Below are positions 46,023 through 56,034 of a stretch of DNA of 64,000 bases, piece after piece (the stretch's first letter is position 1; the number at the start of each line of letters is the position of its first letter). The stretch is taken from contig JAFAUB010000034.1 in assembly GCA_019243635.1 (NCBI GenBank), positions 28,615-92,614 of the forward strand, written 5' to 3'. The stretch is from Pseudonocardiales bacterium (GTDB lineage Bacteria; Actinomycetota; Actinomycetes; Mycobacteriales; Pseudonocardiaceae). Below the pieces are notes generated by a model. The model was not told where the DNA came from, did no database searches, and saw nothing but the letters and a program-made list of their open reading frames with translations. Position numbers and translations under genes: made by a program.

Positions 46023-47486
46023 CTACGACGCTGCGGATGAGGCGACGCCCTGCTCGACCCGGTCACCCAGATCCTTGTCCACGTTGCGCCAGTACTCGAA
46101 GGCCCGCCGCAGGACCGGCTCGGTCACCCCCTTGAGCAGGTGGCCGACGATGTTGTTCACCAGCCGCTCGCGGGCCGCGTCGTCGAGCACCTCGCGGACC
46201 ATGGTGCCGGCCTGACCCCAGTCGTCGTCCTGCTCACGCAGCGTGTAGGCGCCGTGCATCATCTCGCCGCTGGTGTGCCATCCAGCCGGCTCACCGTAGC
46301 GCGCGGTGTCGGCCTGCGGACCGCCGTAGGAGTTCGGCGCGTACACCGGGTCCGAGACCTTCTGGTACCGCATCGCGCCGTCCTTGCTGTAGCTGTACAC
46401 CGGCGACTGCGGTGCGTTCACCGGCAGCTGCTGGTAGTTCGTACCGATGCGGGCGCGATGGGCGTCCGCATAGGAGAACAGCCTGGCCAGCAGCATCTTG
46501 TCCGGGCTCGGGCCGATGCCCGGCACCAGATTGTTGGGTTGGAAGGCCGCCTGCTCGATCTCCGTGTGGTAGTCGGTCGGATTGCGGTCCAGCGTCATCC
46601 GGCCGACCTCGATGAGCTCGTAGTCGCCGTGCGGCCACACCTTGGTCAGGTCGAACGGGTTGAACCGGTAGGTCGGGGCCTCCTCGAACGGCATGATCTG
46701 CATCGTGAGGGTCCAGCTCGGGTACTCGCCCCGCTCGATCGCCTCGTACAGGTCCCGGGTGTGGTAGTCGCCGTCCTGCCCAGCCAGGCGGTCGGCCTCC
46801 TCCTGAGTGAGGAAGTCGATGCCCTGGTCGGTCTTGAAATGATACTTGACCCAGAACTTCTCGCCCTGCGCATTGACCCACATGTAGGTGTGGCTGGAGT
46901 AGCCGTTCATATGCCGCCAGGTCTTCGGGATGCCCCGGTCGCCCATCAGCCAGGTGACCTGGTGAGCCGACTCCGGGGACAGCGTCCAGAAGTCCCACTG
47001 CATGTCGTGGTCGCGCAGGTTGGTGTCGGCGCGGCGCTTCTGCGAACGGATGAAGTGCTGGAACTTCATCGGGTCCCGGATGAAGAAGATCGGCGTGTTG
47101 TTACCGACCATGTCGTAGTTGCCCTCGGTGGTGTAGAACTTCACCGCGAAGCCGCGGGGATCGCGCCAGGTGTCCGGGCTGCCGCGCTCGCCGGCCACCG
47201 TGGAGAACCGGATCAGCAGGTCGGTCGTGGTGTTCGGCTGGAACACCGCGGCCTTGGTGTAGGCGCTGACGTCGTTCGTCACCTCGAACCGGCCGAAGGC
47301 GCCGCCGCCCTTCGCGTGCGGCTGGCGCTCCGGAATGCGCTCGCGGTTGAACTGCGCCATCTGCTCGATGAGGTAGTGATCCTGCAGGAGGATCGGTCCG
47401 TCGGTGCCGACGGTGAGCGAGTGCTCGTCACTCGCGACCGGGATACCGGCATCCGTCGTCGTCGGCTTGGGCTGCGTGCCGGTCAC
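46023..47486 (-). CDS. katA: Monofunctional heme catalase
   Basis: A 487-residue small-subunit catalase that dismutates hydrogen peroxide. The catalytic His57 lies in [13 protein letters not shown], the distal Asn130 in [10 protein letters not shown], and the proximal heme ligand Tyr339 in [14 protein letters not shown]. Length fits clade 3 catalases. Its ATG overlaps the Fur-type gene stop by 4 nt, as in catR-catA of Streptomyces, so peroxide induction through that regulator is expected. Confidence 0.96.
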   Translation of the reverse strand: MTGTQPKPTTTDAGIPVASDEHSLTVGTDGPILLQDHYLIEQMAQFNRERIPERQPHAKGGGAFGRFEVTNDVSAYTKAAVFQPNTTTDLLIRFSTVAGERGSPDTWRDPRGFAVKFYTTEGNYDMVGNNTPIFFIRDPMKFQHFIRSQKRRADTNLRDHDMQWDFWTLSPESAHQVTWLMGDRGIPKTWRHMNGYSSHTYMWVNAQGEKFWVKYHFKTDQGIDFLTQEEADRLAGQDGDYHTRDLYEAIERGEYPSWTLTMQIMPFEEAPTYRFNPFDLTKVWPHGDYELIEVGRMTLDRNPTDYHTEIEQAAFQPNNLVPGIGPSPDKMLLARLFSYADAHRARIGTNYQQLPVNAPQSPVYSYSKDGAMRYQKVSDPVYAPNSYGGPQADTARYGEPAGWHTSGEMMHGAYTLREQDDDWGQAGTMVREVLDDAARERLVNNIVGHLLKGVTEPVLRRAFEYWRNVDKDLGDRVEQGVASSAAS

Positions 47487-47992
47487 TGTGGTGCCTCCTG
47501 ATGGTGATGAACGGTGTTCTGTCGGTAGTCGGGCCTGTCATGGTCTGGGACCCCCGCGACCGGCGTCCTGGCGGCTGGGTTCTGGCAGCTGGGGCAGCTT
47601 CCCCAGAACACCAGCTCGGCCTCGTCGAGCAGGTAACCGTGGTCGTCACTGGGAGTCAGGCACGGACGCACGTTAGCGGCGCAGTCGACGTCCTCGGTGC
47701 GTCCGCACGGGCGACACCCCACATGGTGGTGGTCGTCACCGGTACGGCGCTCGAGCCGGGCCGGATGCCCGGCCGGCTCGATCCGGCGCACCAGCCCCGC
47801 GGCGGTACAGGCGGCCGGCACGTCGTACACGGTCTGGGTGGAGACCGACCCCAGCCGCGGCGCCACCCCGGAGCGGATCTGCTCGACGGTGGCATGAGGG
47901 TGCTCCGCCAACCAGTGCAGCACAGCCTGGCGGGGTGCCGTCACCCGCAACCCGGCCTGTCGCAGCTGGTGGCCGATGTCCGAGGAGATCAT
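47483..47992 (-). CDS. catR: Fur-family peroxide-responsive repressor (CatR/FurA-like)
   Basis: A 169-residue Fur-family regulator. The winged helix ([26 protein letters not shown]) and [13 protein letters not shown] are followed by the metal site [12 protein letters not shown] and a C-terminal CPSC pair. Coupling to katA by a 4-nt overlap matches actinobacterial CatR/FurA, which represses its own operon and is inactivated by oxidation. The His/Pro-rich last ~25 residues are variable. Confidence 0.9.
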   Translation of the reverse strand: MISSDIGHQLRQAGLRVTAPRQAVLHWLAEHPHATVEQIRSGVAPRLGSVSTQTVYDVPAACTAAGLVRRIEPAGHPARLERRTGDDHHHVGCRPCGRTEDVDCAANVRPCLTPSDDHGYLLDEAELVFWGSCPSCQNPAARTPVAGVPDHDRPDYRQNTVHHHQEAPQ

Positions 47993-48058
47993 GACGCAGC
48001 CACTATCCCAGGATTATCTGGAACGAGCCAAGAAAGGCACCCGGTCGGTAGCCGGGGC

Positions 48059-49063
48059 TCACCGAACCGTGATCAGATGCTCGTTGCGCGGTACCAGCTC
48101 GCCGATCACGGGCGCGCCGGGCACCTCACCGGCTACCAGCAGACCACCGGAGGTCTGCGCGTCGGCCAGCAGCAGCAGCTCGTCCTCGTCGACCGGTGCC
48201 GACGCCGCGACGTGCGGGCGCACCCAGTCCAGGTTGCGCCGGGTGCCCCCACTGACGTAGCCCTCGGCCAGTGCCTGCCGGGCGCCGTCCAGGTAGGGGA
48301 TCACGGCGGCGTCCAGCACCGCCGAGACTCCGCTGGCGCGGGCCAGCTTCATGAGGTGCCCGAGCAGGCCGAAACCGGTGACATCGGTGGCGCACCGAGC
48401 GCCGGCCGCCACGGCGGCTGCGGCCGCCGCCGAGTTGAGCCTCGTCATCGTCTCCACGGCATGCGGGAACATCTCGCCGGTGGCCTTGTGCCTGCTGTTG
48501 AGCACCCCGACACCGAGCGGTTTGGTCAACGACAGCGGCGTTCCCGCCACGCCCGCGTCGTTGCGCAGGATCCGTCGCGGGTCGGCGACACCGGTGACGG
48601 CCATGCCGTACTTGGGTTCCGGGTCGTCCACGCTGTGTCCGCCGGCCAGGTGGCAACCGGCGAGGGCGCACACGTCGCGGCCGCCCCGCAGCACCTCGGC
48701 GGCCAGCTCGAGCGGCAGCACCTCCCGCGGCCAGCCGAGCAGGTTCACCGCGACCACCGGGCGCCCGCCCATGGCATAGACGTCGGACAGCGCGTTGGCG
48801 GCCGCGATCCGGCCCCAGTCGTAGGGGTCGTCGACCACCGGGGTGAAGAAATCCGCGGTGGCGATCACGGCCAGACCGTGCTGGATCCGCACCACTGCGG
48901 CATCGTCGCCGTCGTCCAGACCAACGATCAGCTCACCGGCCGGGTCGGTCACCGCGGCGCCGACCAGCCCGGCCAGCACCGACTCCAGCTCGCCGGCAGG
49001 GATCTTGCAGGCACAGCCACCCCCGTGCGCGTACCGCGTAAGCCGGATCCCGGTGGCTACCAT
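48059..49063 (-). CDS. selD: Selenide, water dikinase (selenophosphate synthetase)
   Basis: A 334-residue enzyme making selenophosphate from selenide and ATP. The catalytic loop is GGGC17ACK20 with Cys rather than Sec. Further family stretches are [32 protein letters not shown] (in two parts) and [12 protein letters not shown]. The ATG at 49063 gives the usual length; the open frame upstream is spurious. selA, selB and selC are not in the window, so the fate of the selenophosphate is unknown. Confidence 0.93.
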   Translation of the reverse strand: MVATGIRLTRYAHGGGCACKIPAGELESVLAGLVGAAVTDPAGELIVGLDDGDDAAVVRIQHGLAVIATADFFTPVVDDPYDWGRIAAANALSDVYAMGGRPVVAVNLLGWPREVLPLELAAEVLRGGRDVCALAGCHLAGGHSVDDPEPKYGMAVTGVADPRRILRNDAGVAGTPLSLTKPLGVGVLNSRHKATGEMFPHAVETMTRLNSAAAAAAVAAGARCATDVTGFGLLGHLMKLARASGVSAVLDAAVIPYLDGARQALAEGYVSGGTRRNLDWVRPHVAASAPVDEDELLLLADAQTSGGLLVAGEVPGAPVIGELVPRNEHLITVR

Positions 49064-49114
49064 GGCGACCACCGTAACCGGTTGCCAGCCCGCTGGATGC
49101 GCCATGATGGGTTG

Positions 49115-50098
49115 ATGCGAGCCTGGCGAGTGCGGCGGCCGGGGCCGATGTCCACCCGCCCGCTGTGTCGGGTACAGGAGCCGTCGTCGCGCCCGGCGGC
49201 TGATGAGCTGCTGGTACGGGTGCTGGCCTGCGGGGTGTGCCGCACAGACCTGCACGTCGCTGAGGGTGACCTACCGGTCCACCGGCGCGGTGTCGTTCCC
49301 GGCCACGAGGTGGTCGGTGAGGTCGTGGAAGGCCCGTTCGAGACGGGGCGGCGGGTGGGCATCGCCTGGCTGCGCCACACCTGCGGACGGTGCCGGTACT
49401 GCACCCGCGGGTCGGAGAACCTGTGCCCGCGCGCGGAGTACACCGGCTGGGACGCCGACGGCGGGTACGCCGACTACGCCACCGTGCCCGCCGACTACGC
49501 CTACCCGTTGCCCGAGGGCTACCCCGACACCGAGCTCGCGCCGCTGCTGTGCGCGGGCATCATCGGATGGCGGGCGCTGGCTCGGGCGAACCTGCCCTCG
49601 AGCGGGCGCCTCGCCCTCTACGGGTTCGGCGCCAGCGCGCATCTCACCGCGCAGGTCGCGCTGGCCCAAGGCGCGACCGTGCACGTGCTCACCCGCAGCG
49701 CACAGGCCCGAGAGCTCGCCCTGGCACTGGGTGCCACCTCGGTGGGCGAAGCCGCCGACGCCCCACCGGAGCCGGTCGACTCCGCGATCCTGTTCGCCCC
49801 CGCCGGGGAGCTGGTGCCGTTCGCGCTGGCCGCGCTCGACCGTGGCGGCACCCTGGCGCTGGCCGGTATCCACCTCACCGACATCCCCGTGCTGCACTAC
49901 CAGCGGCACCTGTTCCAGGAGCGGCAGCTCCGCAGCGTCACGGCCAACACCCGGCGGGACGGTCGGGAGTTCCTGCGCTTCGCCGCCGAGCATCGGCTGC
50001 ACGTGGTGACCACCCCCTACCCGCTGGCCCGCGCTGACGCCGCACTGACCGATCTTGCGGCCGACCGGGTGCACGGCGCGGCCGTCCTCATCCCCTGA
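49115..50098 (+). CDS. Zinc-dependent alcohol dehydrogenase, MDR family
   Basis: A 327-residue medium-chain dehydrogenase. The catalytic zinc residues are in CGVCRTDLH and PGHEVVG; the structural zinc is held by [15 protein letters not shown]. The nucleotide motif is YGFGASAH, a variant of GxGxxG. It resembles AdhA-type zinc alcohol dehydrogenases of actinobacteria. It diverges from selD across about 50 bp and overlaps the lipoprotein gene's 3' end by 11 bp. Confidence 0.9.
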   Translation: MRAWRVRRPGPMSTRPLCRVQEPSSRPAADELLVRVLACGVCRTDLHVAEGDLPVHRRGVVPGHEVVGEVVEGPFETGRRVGIAWLRHTCGRCRYCTRGSENLCPRAEYTGWDADGGYADYATVPADYAYPLPEGYPDTELAPLLCAGIIGWRALARANLPSSGRLALYGFGASAHLTAQVALAQGATVHVLTRSAQARELALALGATSVGEAADAPPEPVDSAILFAPAGELVPFALAALDRGGTLALAGIHLTDIPVLHYQRHLFQERQLRSVTANTRRDGREFLRFAAEHRLHVVTTPYPLARADAALTDLAADRVHGAAVLIP

Positions 50099-50492
50099 CG
50101 ACGGTGAAGGCTGCGGCGAGCGTGGTGGCGCCGCAGGTCGCGGAGATCCGGTACCGACCGGGAGCGGCATCCGAGCGGACGGTGGCGGTGCCGAACAGGT
50201 GCCACGGTTGGTGGCCCTCGGGGTTGCCTCTCAGCGCTCCGATATCGAGCACCGGCGAGCGCACCGCCCCGAGGTTGTCCAGGCACGCCAGATCGAGTGA
50301 CACCGCAGAGCCCGGAGCGCCTTGCTCGGGGGACACCGTCAAGGCGTTCACCCCGGGCGCCGAGATCCTCAGCTGCGGCGGCTCAGTGGTGCGGCTCGAC
50401 GCCGAGCTGGGGTCACTCGGCCTGGCGCAGGCCGCGGTGAGCACTCCCAGGCTGACGATGCCGGCGACTACGACCCAAGTCCGGACGCTCAT
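50088..50492 (-). CDS. Putative secreted lipoprotein
   Basis: A 134-residue protein with a lipoprotein signal peptide: hydrophobic [16 protein letters not shown] with lipobox LTAAC near residue 22, then a Ser/Thr-rich linker and a compact domain with three Cys ([15 protein letters not shown]). The ATG at 50492 is chosen. It is unrecognised; it may be an Ig-like cell-surface domain. Confidence 0.65.
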   Translation of the reverse strand: MSVRTWVVVAGIVSLGVLTAACARPSDPSSASSRTTEPPQLRISAPGVNALTVSPEQGAPGSAVSLDLACLDNLGAVRSPVLDIGALRGNPEGHQPWHLFGTATVRSDAAPGRYRISATCGATTLAAAFTVVRG

Positions 50493-50523
50493 GCCAGCGC
50501 AGTATGCCGCGCTCACAGCCGAC

Positions 50524-50626
50524 GTGTACAAGCATCCAGGAGACCCTGCATGGTGCGCTGGAAGGTACACGAGCATCCATGAGATCGGGTACGGGCTCGG
50601 TGGGGGGTGGACAAGTATCCATGTGA
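50524..50626 (-). repeat. Three spaced direct repeats, AAGCATCCA type
   Basis: AAGCATCCA (50530), GAGCATCCA (50571) and AAGTATCCA (50613), each preceded by a GTACA/GGACA-like block and spaced 41-42 bp (about four helical turns). They lie between the lipoprotein gene start and the small zinc-protein gene, so they may be repeated regulator sites. Confidence 0.5.
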
Positions 50627-50633
50627 CCTGGTG

Positions 50634-50825
50634 TCACCGGGCGTGGTGGCAGGTTGGGCAGATCTGGTCGGGGTCGGGTGGCTCGCCGCGCAGGGCCGTC
50701 GCGCCGCGTAACAGCGGTCGGGGGCGGAAGCGGATGCCGCAGGTGGCGGTGACGGTGCCGTCGGGGTGCGGCAGCTCAGCACGATGGGTGTCCCGATCGC
50801 CGATCGAGCGCAGGTACCAGGGCAT
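50634..50825 (-). CDS. Small Cys-containing hypothetical protein
   Basis: A 63-residue protein with DTHRAELPHPDGTVTATCGIRF and a C-terminal ICPTCHHAR, a layout seen in small actinobacterial proteins with a single Cys-based metal site. It overlaps the upstream small gene by one base (TGATG), suggesting coupling. Function unknown. Confidence 0.5.
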   Translation of the reverse strand: MPWYLRSIGDRDTHRAELPHPDGTVTATCGIRFRPRPLLRGATALRGEPPDPDQICPTCHHAR

Positions 50826-51013
50826 CAGACGCCCCGCTCGCGCGCCGGGCGGTGGAGCCGGCCGGTCGGCCGTCCCGCCCCGGGGGGCCGGTGGGGAGGC
50901 GGGGGCGGGACGGCCGGGGTCTGCGAGGGATCAGTGGTCGGGTCGCTCAAGCCGGGGCCGACCCGCAGCCGCCGCATCGCGAGCTGGACGTCGGGAGATC
51001 CCCTGAGTGTCAC
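50825..51013 (-). CDS. Short Pro-rich hypothetical protein
   Basis: A 62-residue ORF (TLRGSPDVQLAMRRLRVGPGL, then a Pro-rich tail). It is unrecognised, but its TGATG overlap with the following small gene and its position divergent from the DUF5919-type regulator support its being translated. Confidence 0.4.
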   Translation of the reverse strand: MTLRGSPDVQLAMRRLRVGPGLSDPTTDPSQTPAVPPPPPHRPPGAGRPTGRLHRPARERGV

Positions 51014-51179
51014 AGCTCGACTCCCTTCTCCGCAGACCTGATGTGGGCACCTCGGCGAGGTGCGGCGCCCACAGTGGCAGCGCGACCGATGTCATCGGTA
51101 TCGCTTCCCCGTCCCGCCTCGGATCACCCGACGCCCCGCTATATCTTCTCTATCTCATTGGTGTGCTAAGCTCAGTCGC

Positions 51180-52121
51180 GTGGGTACCGAGAAAACCGGC
51201 AGCGCAGAGCCGACGCTCCTCAAGGAGCTGCTCCGGGCACGACACTGGCAGAAGCATTCGACGTTTGCGCGAGAATGGGACAGGGTTGCGAAGGCCATCG
51301 ATCCGCAGCTCAAGGGAAGCTGGCCGCAGCACGCCCAGTTCTATCGGTGGCTACGCGGTGACCTGCGCGGACTGCCATACCCGGACGCCTGCCGGGTCCT
51401 CGAGTCGATGTTTCCCGAGTACAACGTCAGGGAGCTGTTCCGGCCGTCCTCGTCGGAAACCGCGCACACCATGATGCGCAACGGCCGTCCGGCGGCTGAT
51501 GACGCGACAGGCGAGCGAGACCCTCTCGGTGCGGCCGGAGTCTCTCACCTGTGGCCGAGGACAGGCCCGGATGTGCTTCGCGACCTGATGTCGCGCGTCA
51601 GCGGTGCACGCGAGGAGGTCTCGATGTTCGGCCTCACTCGCAATTTCTATGCCTCAGACGAGATGCTTCCCCTGGTGGAGGAGAAGGCGCACGAGATACC
51701 GGTGACCTTTTACGTCATGGACCCGCATTGCGACTCTCGGCGGGACCGGTACCGGATTGAGCCAGCCGAAGCCGCGATGGAGGACCCCGCCCGCTACAAG
51801 CGCGAGATCCTGCGCCCGCTGGTCGGGGCCGCCCGACGGGTGTCCGCCTCGGCGTCGTCAGCCGGCTTGCGGATATTCACCTACAACTTCCCCTGTTCGT
51901 TCGCCATAGAGAAGATCGACCGGAGCTGCCGGGTGATGCTCTACGGCCACGGTAAACGGGGCACCGAGAGCCCGATATTCGTCTTCAACGACAACACACC
52001 CTACTGGGACTACTTCGCGGGGCAGATACGGTGGCTGGAGCGACTCGCCACGAGCCCGCGGGAGCCGTGGACCAGTAAGGGGCTGGTCGTTCGGCCACTA
52101 CAGGAGGCGGACCTCGCGTGA
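51180..52121 (+). CDS. HTH plus DUF5919-type regulator
   Basis: A 313-residue protein. The N-terminal ~80 residues (HSTFAREWDRVAKAIDP, then FYRWLRGDLRGLPYPDACRVLE) look like an XRE-like helix-turn-helix. The C-terminal part (from MFGLTRNFYASDEMLPLVEE to DYFAGQIRWLE) matches the DUF5919 family of actinomycete regulators, which recalls phospholipase-D-like folds but lacks an HKD motif. The GTG at 51180 is likely. The divergent small genes may be targets. Confidence 0.7.
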   Translation: MGTEKTGSAEPTLLKELLRARHWQKHSTFAREWDRVAKAIDPQLKGSWPQHAQFYRWLRGDLRGLPYPDACRVLESMFPEYNVRELFRPSSSETAHTMMRNGRPAADDATGERDPLGAAGVSHLWPRTGPDVLRDLMSRVSGAREEVSMFGLTRNFYASDEMLPLVEEKAHEIPVTFYVMDPHCDSRRDRYRIEPAEAAMEDPARYKREILRPLVGAARRVSASASSAGLRIFTYNFPCSFAIEKIDRSCRVMLYGHGKRGTESPIFVFNDNTPYWDYFAGQIRWLERLATSPREPWTSKGLVVRPLQEADLA

Positions 52122-52135
52122 CGCCGTCACGCCGC

Positions 52136-54118
52136 TCAGGGGCGCAGCGCCACGAAGGGGCGCAGCGAGTCGGGGTTGCGCAACGCGGCGGGGTGTAGCG
52201 CGCGCGCCGGGTACACGCCGGCGAGGATCCTCTTCACCGGCACCTCGCATTTCTTGCCGTTGAGGGTGCGGGGCACCTCCTCGATCACGATGAACCGGTC
52301 GGGTACATGTCGTGGCGACAGGCTCTCCCGGAGCGCCACGCGCAGCCGTCGCTCGACGTCGGCCGGCGACACCCCGTCCGCGAGCACCAGGAAACACAGC
52401 AGCTCGCCCTCCTGGCCGGCACCGGAGGTGTCGATGACCAGTGAGTCGAGCACCTCGTCCAGGCTCTCGACCACCGCGTAGAACTCGGCGGTGCCCATCC
52501 GCACACCACCGCGGTTGAGCGTGGCGTCCGACCGGCCGTAGATCACGCACGAGCCCCGCGGAGTGATCTTGATCCAGTCGCCGTGCCGCCACAGACCCGG
52601 GTAGGTGTCGAAGTACGCCTCGCGCAGCCGGGTGCCGTCCGGATCGGCCCAGAAGCAGACCGGCATCGAGGGCATCGGCTTGGTGATCACCAGTTCGCCC
52701 GTCTCGTCGAGCAGCGGCGCCCCGGTCTCATCCAGGGCCACCACCGCGGCGCCCAGCGCGCGGCAGGAGATCTCACCCTCCCAGACCGGCACGTCCGGCG
52801 CGGCGCAGACGAAGGCCGTGCACACATCAGTCCCGCCGGACACCGAGCAGGTCTGCACGTCCGGGCCGAGCGCCTCGGTGACCCAGCGAAACCCCTCCGG
52901 CGGCAGCGGCGACCCGGTCGAGCCGACCGCCCGCAACGCGCTGAGGTCCCCGCCCGGTCGCAGGCTGGCCTTGCGGCAGGACTGGATGAACGCCGCGGAC
53001 GCGCCGAAGTAGCTGACGCGCTCCTCGGCGGCCAGCCGCCACAGCGCGCCGAGGTCGGGGTGGACCGGGCTGCCGTCGTAGAGCACGATCGTCGCACCCA
53101 CCAGCAGGCCACTGACCAGGAGGTTCCACATCATCCAGCCGGTGGTGGTGAACCAGAACACCCGCTGCCCCGGCCCGAGATCAGCCTGCAGCAGCCACAC
53201 CTTGAGATGCTCCACGACGATCCCACCGTGGCCCTGCACGATGCCCTTGGGCAGCCCGGTGGTGCCCGAGGAATAGAGCACCCACAGCGGGTGGTCGAAG
53301 TCCACGGCCTCGAACGCCGGCTCAGCGCCGGAGTGCTCTGCGAGGAGGTCACGCCAGCGGAGCACTGGCCCGACCCGTGAGTGGCGATGCGAGTCATGAC
53401 TCGCATCGCCACTCACGAGCCCGGAGGGCATCAACACTGTCGCGGACAGGCTTGGTAGCCCTGCGCGCAGGGCGGCCACTGTGGACCGCACATCGAAAGA
53501 CCTGCCGCCGTGGACATACCTGTCCACCGCGATCAGCACGACCGGCGCGAGCTGGGTGAACCGGTCGGCGACCGCCCGTGTCCCGAGCTCCGGTGAGCAG
53601 GAGGACCAGATGGCGCCCAGGCCGGCGGTGGCGAGGAAGGCCACCAGGGTATCCGGCGAGCTCGGCACCAGCGCGACCACCCGATCCCCTCGGCGCACCC
53701 CGAGGGAGGCCAACGCCGAGCGTGCCGCGGCCACCCGCCGCCGCAGCGACCCGAAGCTCACCTGCTCCCGAGAGCCGTCCTCACGACGGAAGATCACCGC
53801 CAGGTCGTCGTCGCCCTTACCGGGCCCGGGAGCCAGGGCGTGCTCGGCGTAGCTCAGCGTCGCGCCCGGAAACCACCGCGCCCCTGGCATCGACTCTTCG
53901 GTGAGCACCCGCGCCGCCGCGGTGTGGAAACGGACGCCCGCGAACTCGGCGAACGCCCCCCAGAACCCCTCCAGGTCGGCCACCGACCAGCGCCACAGCC
54001 CGTCGTAGTCCGCCACGACGACCCCCCGGGTGGACGCCAGCCAGTCGCGAAAGGCCGCCATCCGGGAGCGGGCGACGGTGGCCGGGTCGGGCCGCCAGAG
54101 CATCCGGGGCTCGCTCAC
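52136..54118 (-). CDS. Acetoacetyl-CoA synthetase
   Basis: A 660-residue adenylate-forming enzyme that activates acetoacetate (acetoacetate-CoA ligase group). The P-loop is YSSGTTGLPKG, with WFTTTGWMMWN, the adenylate motif YGRSDATLNRGGVR, and the catalytic Lys in NGKKCEVPVKR near the C-terminus. The GTG at 54118 starts 8 bp after the hydrolase gene. A 42-bp palindrome is inserted in frame near residue 240, adding about 14 residues to a loop. Confidence 0.92.
   Translation of the reverse strand: MSEPRMLWRPDPATVARSRMAAFRDWLASTRGVVVADYDGLWRWSVADLEGFWGAFAEFAGVRFHTAAARVLTEESMPGARWFPGATLSYAEHALAPGPGKGDDDLAVIFRREDGSREQVSFGSLRRRVAAARSALASLGVRRGDRVVALVPSSPDTLVAFLATAGLGAIWSSCSPELGTRAVADRFTQLAPVVLIAVDRYVHGGRSFDVRSTVAALRAGLPSLSATVLMPSGLVSGDASHDSHRHSRVGPVLRWRDLLAEHSGAEPAFEAVDFDHPLWVLYSSGTTGLPKGIVQGHGGIVVEHLKVWLLQADLGPGQRVFWFTTTGWMMWNLLVSGLLVGATIVLYDGSPVHPDLGALWRLAAEERVSYFGASAAFIQSCRKASLRPGGDLSALRAVGSTGSPLPPEGFRWVTEALGPDVQTCSVSGGTDVCTAFVCAAPDVPVWEGEISCRALGAAVVALDETGAPLLDETGELVITKPMPSMPVCFWADPDGTRLREAYFDTYPGLWRHGDWIKITPRGSCVIYGRSDATLNRGGVRMGTAEFYAVVESLDEVLDSLVIDTSGAGQEGELLCFLVLADGVSPADVERRLRVALRESLSPRHVPDRFIVIEEVPRTLNGKKCEVPVKRILAGVYPARALHPAALRNPDSLRPFVALRP
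53376..53417. repeat. Perfect 42-bp palindrome inside the acetoacetyl-CoA synthetase gene
   Basis: Each 21-nt half begins CGTGAGTGGCGATGCGAGT and the other half is its exact complement; there is no loop. It is exactly 14 codons and is translated as SGDASHDSHRHSR. A second copy lies at 56012-56057. Confidence 0.92.
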
Positions 54119-54125
54119 GGGCACG

Positions 54126-54803
54126 TCAGCGCAGATGACTGCCGAACCAGTTGAGCGTGCGAGCCCAGGCCTCCGGCGCGACGGACTGGTCGGTGTCGAA
54201 GTGGCAGTGCACCAGGTCGGTGGCCACCTGCGCGGAATAGGCGGCGTCCCGCAGCTTGTGCACCTCCTCCTCGGGCACCTCGCCATCATGCCCGTAGATG
54301 CCCAGCCATGGGCAGCGCAGCTCAGGCGCGATGTCGACCAGTGCGGGCAATGTCGCCGCCACCGACGCCACCACGCCGATCCCGCCGATGGTCACCGCGG
54401 CCCCGAGGTCACGCTGGGTGGCGACGATGAGCGCCACGGTGCCGCCCAGCTCGAAGCCCACTACGCCGATCCGGTCACCACTCACGCCGTGCCGCGCCAG
54501 CCAGTCGAAGGCGGCGTCGGTGTCGGCCTGCAGGGACTGCGCGGTCAACCGCTCGACGTACCTGCCCACGCTCCCATCCTCGGGCAGCTCATCGATGCCG
54601 TCCCGGTGGTGCAGATGCGGGATCACGGCCAGCCAGCCTTCACCGGCCAGCCCAGCGGCGAGCCGCCAGACGGCGTCGGTGACACCGCGGGCCTGCGGCC
54701 CGACGACGATGCCACCGCAGACCGCGGATTCCGGGGTGGCGACGCTCAGCCGCAACCTAGTACCGTCGGAAAGCGGGATCCGCTCAAGGCTACGCTGCGA
54801 CAT
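54126..54803 (-). CDS. Dienelactone-hydrolase-family protein with degenerate nucleophile
   Basis: A 225-residue alpha/beta hydrolase of the DLH type. The nucleophile elbow reads VGFELGG, so the expected Cys or Ser is Glu. The acid (YGHDGEVP) and a late His (HCHFDTDQ) seem kept. It may be inactive or use other chemistry. It is 8 bp upstream of the acetoacetyl-CoA synthetase gene and likely co-transcribed. An ATG at 54815 would add four residues. Confidence 0.8.
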   Translation of the reverse strand: MSQRSLERIPLSDGTRLRLSVATPESAVCGGIVVGPQARGVTDAVWRLAAGLAGEGWLAVIPHLHHRDGIDELPEDGSVGRYVERLTAQSLQADTDAAFDWLARHGVSGDRIGVVGFELGGTVALIVATQRDLGAAVTIGGIGVVASVAATLPALVDIAPELRCPWLGIYGHDGEVPEEEVHKLRDAAYSAQVATDLVHCHFDTDQSVAPEAWARTLNWFGSHLR

Positions 54804-54966
54804 GGACGCACCCATTCTCCCACGGTGAACGCCGGGTGAGCGGCCACCTTACCGGATCAGCGGCGACGACCTCGAAAAATCACCTGTTCGAGCTGCGCGC
54901 CGGCACCTGCCGTGGTGCGGGAGGGTCCGCTCGACCTGCCGCCACGAGCGCCGAGGAGGAGCCGCG

Positions 54967-56034
54967 ATGACCGCTCGCACCAGAGCCGATCTCGACTCGT
55001 TGGCCGGGTACGTCCCCGGCCGCAGCATCCCGGGAGCGGTGAGACTGGCCAGTAACGAGGTGCCTGCGGGCCCGTTGCCCAGCGTCATCGCGGCGATCTC
55101 CGTCGCCGCCGCGGGCGTCAACCGTTACCCGGACGACCAGGCGACCGCGCTGGTGGACCGCCTCGCACTGCGGTGGGACGTGCCGCCCACTCAGCTCGCC
55201 GTCGGCTGCGGGTCCTCGATGCTGTGCCAGCAGCTGGTGCAGGCCACCTGTGGACCGGCTGATGAGGTGCTCTTCGCCTGGCGCTCGTTCGAGCTCTACC
55301 CGATCATCACCCAGGTTGCCGGGGCCCGGCTGCGCACCGTGCCGCTGCGTGCCGACCACAGCCACGACCTGGCCGCGATGCTCGGCGCGATCACTCCGGC
55401 GACCCGGCTGGTCTTCGTCTGCAACCCCAACAACCCCACCGGCACGGTCGTGCGAGGCGAGGAGCTGGTCGCGTTCCTCGACGCGGTACCCGACGGCGTC
55501 CTGGTCGTCCTCGACGAGGCCTACCATGAGTTCGTCACCGATCCCGCGGTCGGAGACGGCATGGCCCTGTATCGCCGGCGGGGTCGCGACCGGGACAACC
55601 TCGCGGTGCTGCGGACCTTCTCCAAGGCCTATGGGCTGGCCGGCCTGCGCGTCGGGTACTGCGCGGCGCCGGAGCCGGTCGCCGCGGCGCTGGGTAAGGT
55701 ATCCGTGCCGTTCAGCGTCAACTCGCTGGCCCAGGTCGCCGCCCTGGCCAGCCTCGACGTCGAGGACGAGCTGCTGGCCCGCTGTCGGGGGGTGGTCGCT
55801 GAGCGGGCCCGGGTGCGTGCCGAGCTGCTCGCGCTGGGCTACCCCGTGCCGGACTCGCAGGCCAACTTCGTCTGGCTGCCGCTGGGTGAGCAGACCGCCA
55901 CCTTCACCGAGCACTGCCTCGCGCACAAGATCGTGATCCGCCCGTTCCCCGGTGATGGCGCCCGCGTCACCATCAGCGACCCCAGCGAGAACGACACGTT
56001 TCTTGCTGCCGCCCGTGAGTGGCGATGCGAGTGA
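54967..56034 (+). CDS. HisC-like aminotransferase (aromatic/histidinol-phosphate)
   Basis: A 355-residue fold-type I PLP enzyme. The PLP Lys is in TFSKAYGLAGLRVGY; CNPNNPTGT and VLDEAYHEF are the other active-site segments. Closest in type are HisC and the phenylalanine aminotransferase Pat of actinobacteria; without the his operon nearby, an aromatic aminotransferase is more likely. AGGAGG precedes the ATG. Its last six codons and stop come from the 46-bp palindrome, so the native C-terminus was replaced. Confidence 0.9.
   Translation: MTARTRADLDSLAGYVPGRSIPGAVRLASNEVPAGPLPSVIAAISVAAAGVNRYPDDQATALVDRLALRWDVPPTQLAVGCGSSMLCQQLVQATCGPADEVLFAWRSFELYPIITQVAGARLRTVPLRADHSHDLAAMLGAITPATRLVFVCNPNNPTGTVVRGEELVAFLDAVPDGVLVVLDEAYHEFVTDPAVGDGMALYRRRGRDRDNLAVLRTFSKAYGLAGLRVGYCAAPEPVAAALGKVSVPFSVNSLAQVAALASLDVEDELLARCRGVVAERARVRAELLALGYPVPDSQANFVWLPLGEQTATFTEHCLAHKIVIRPFPGDGARVTISDPSENDTFLAAAREWRCE

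Noticed and set aside
47501..49114. Open frame upstream of the alcohol dehydrogenase
   Set aside because: It overlaps catR and selD on the other strand and shows no family features; the dehydrogenase starts at 49115.
51636..51960. Phospholipase-D activity of the DUF5919-type protein
   Set aside because: The region recalls the PLD fold but has no HKD motif, so catalysis is not supported.
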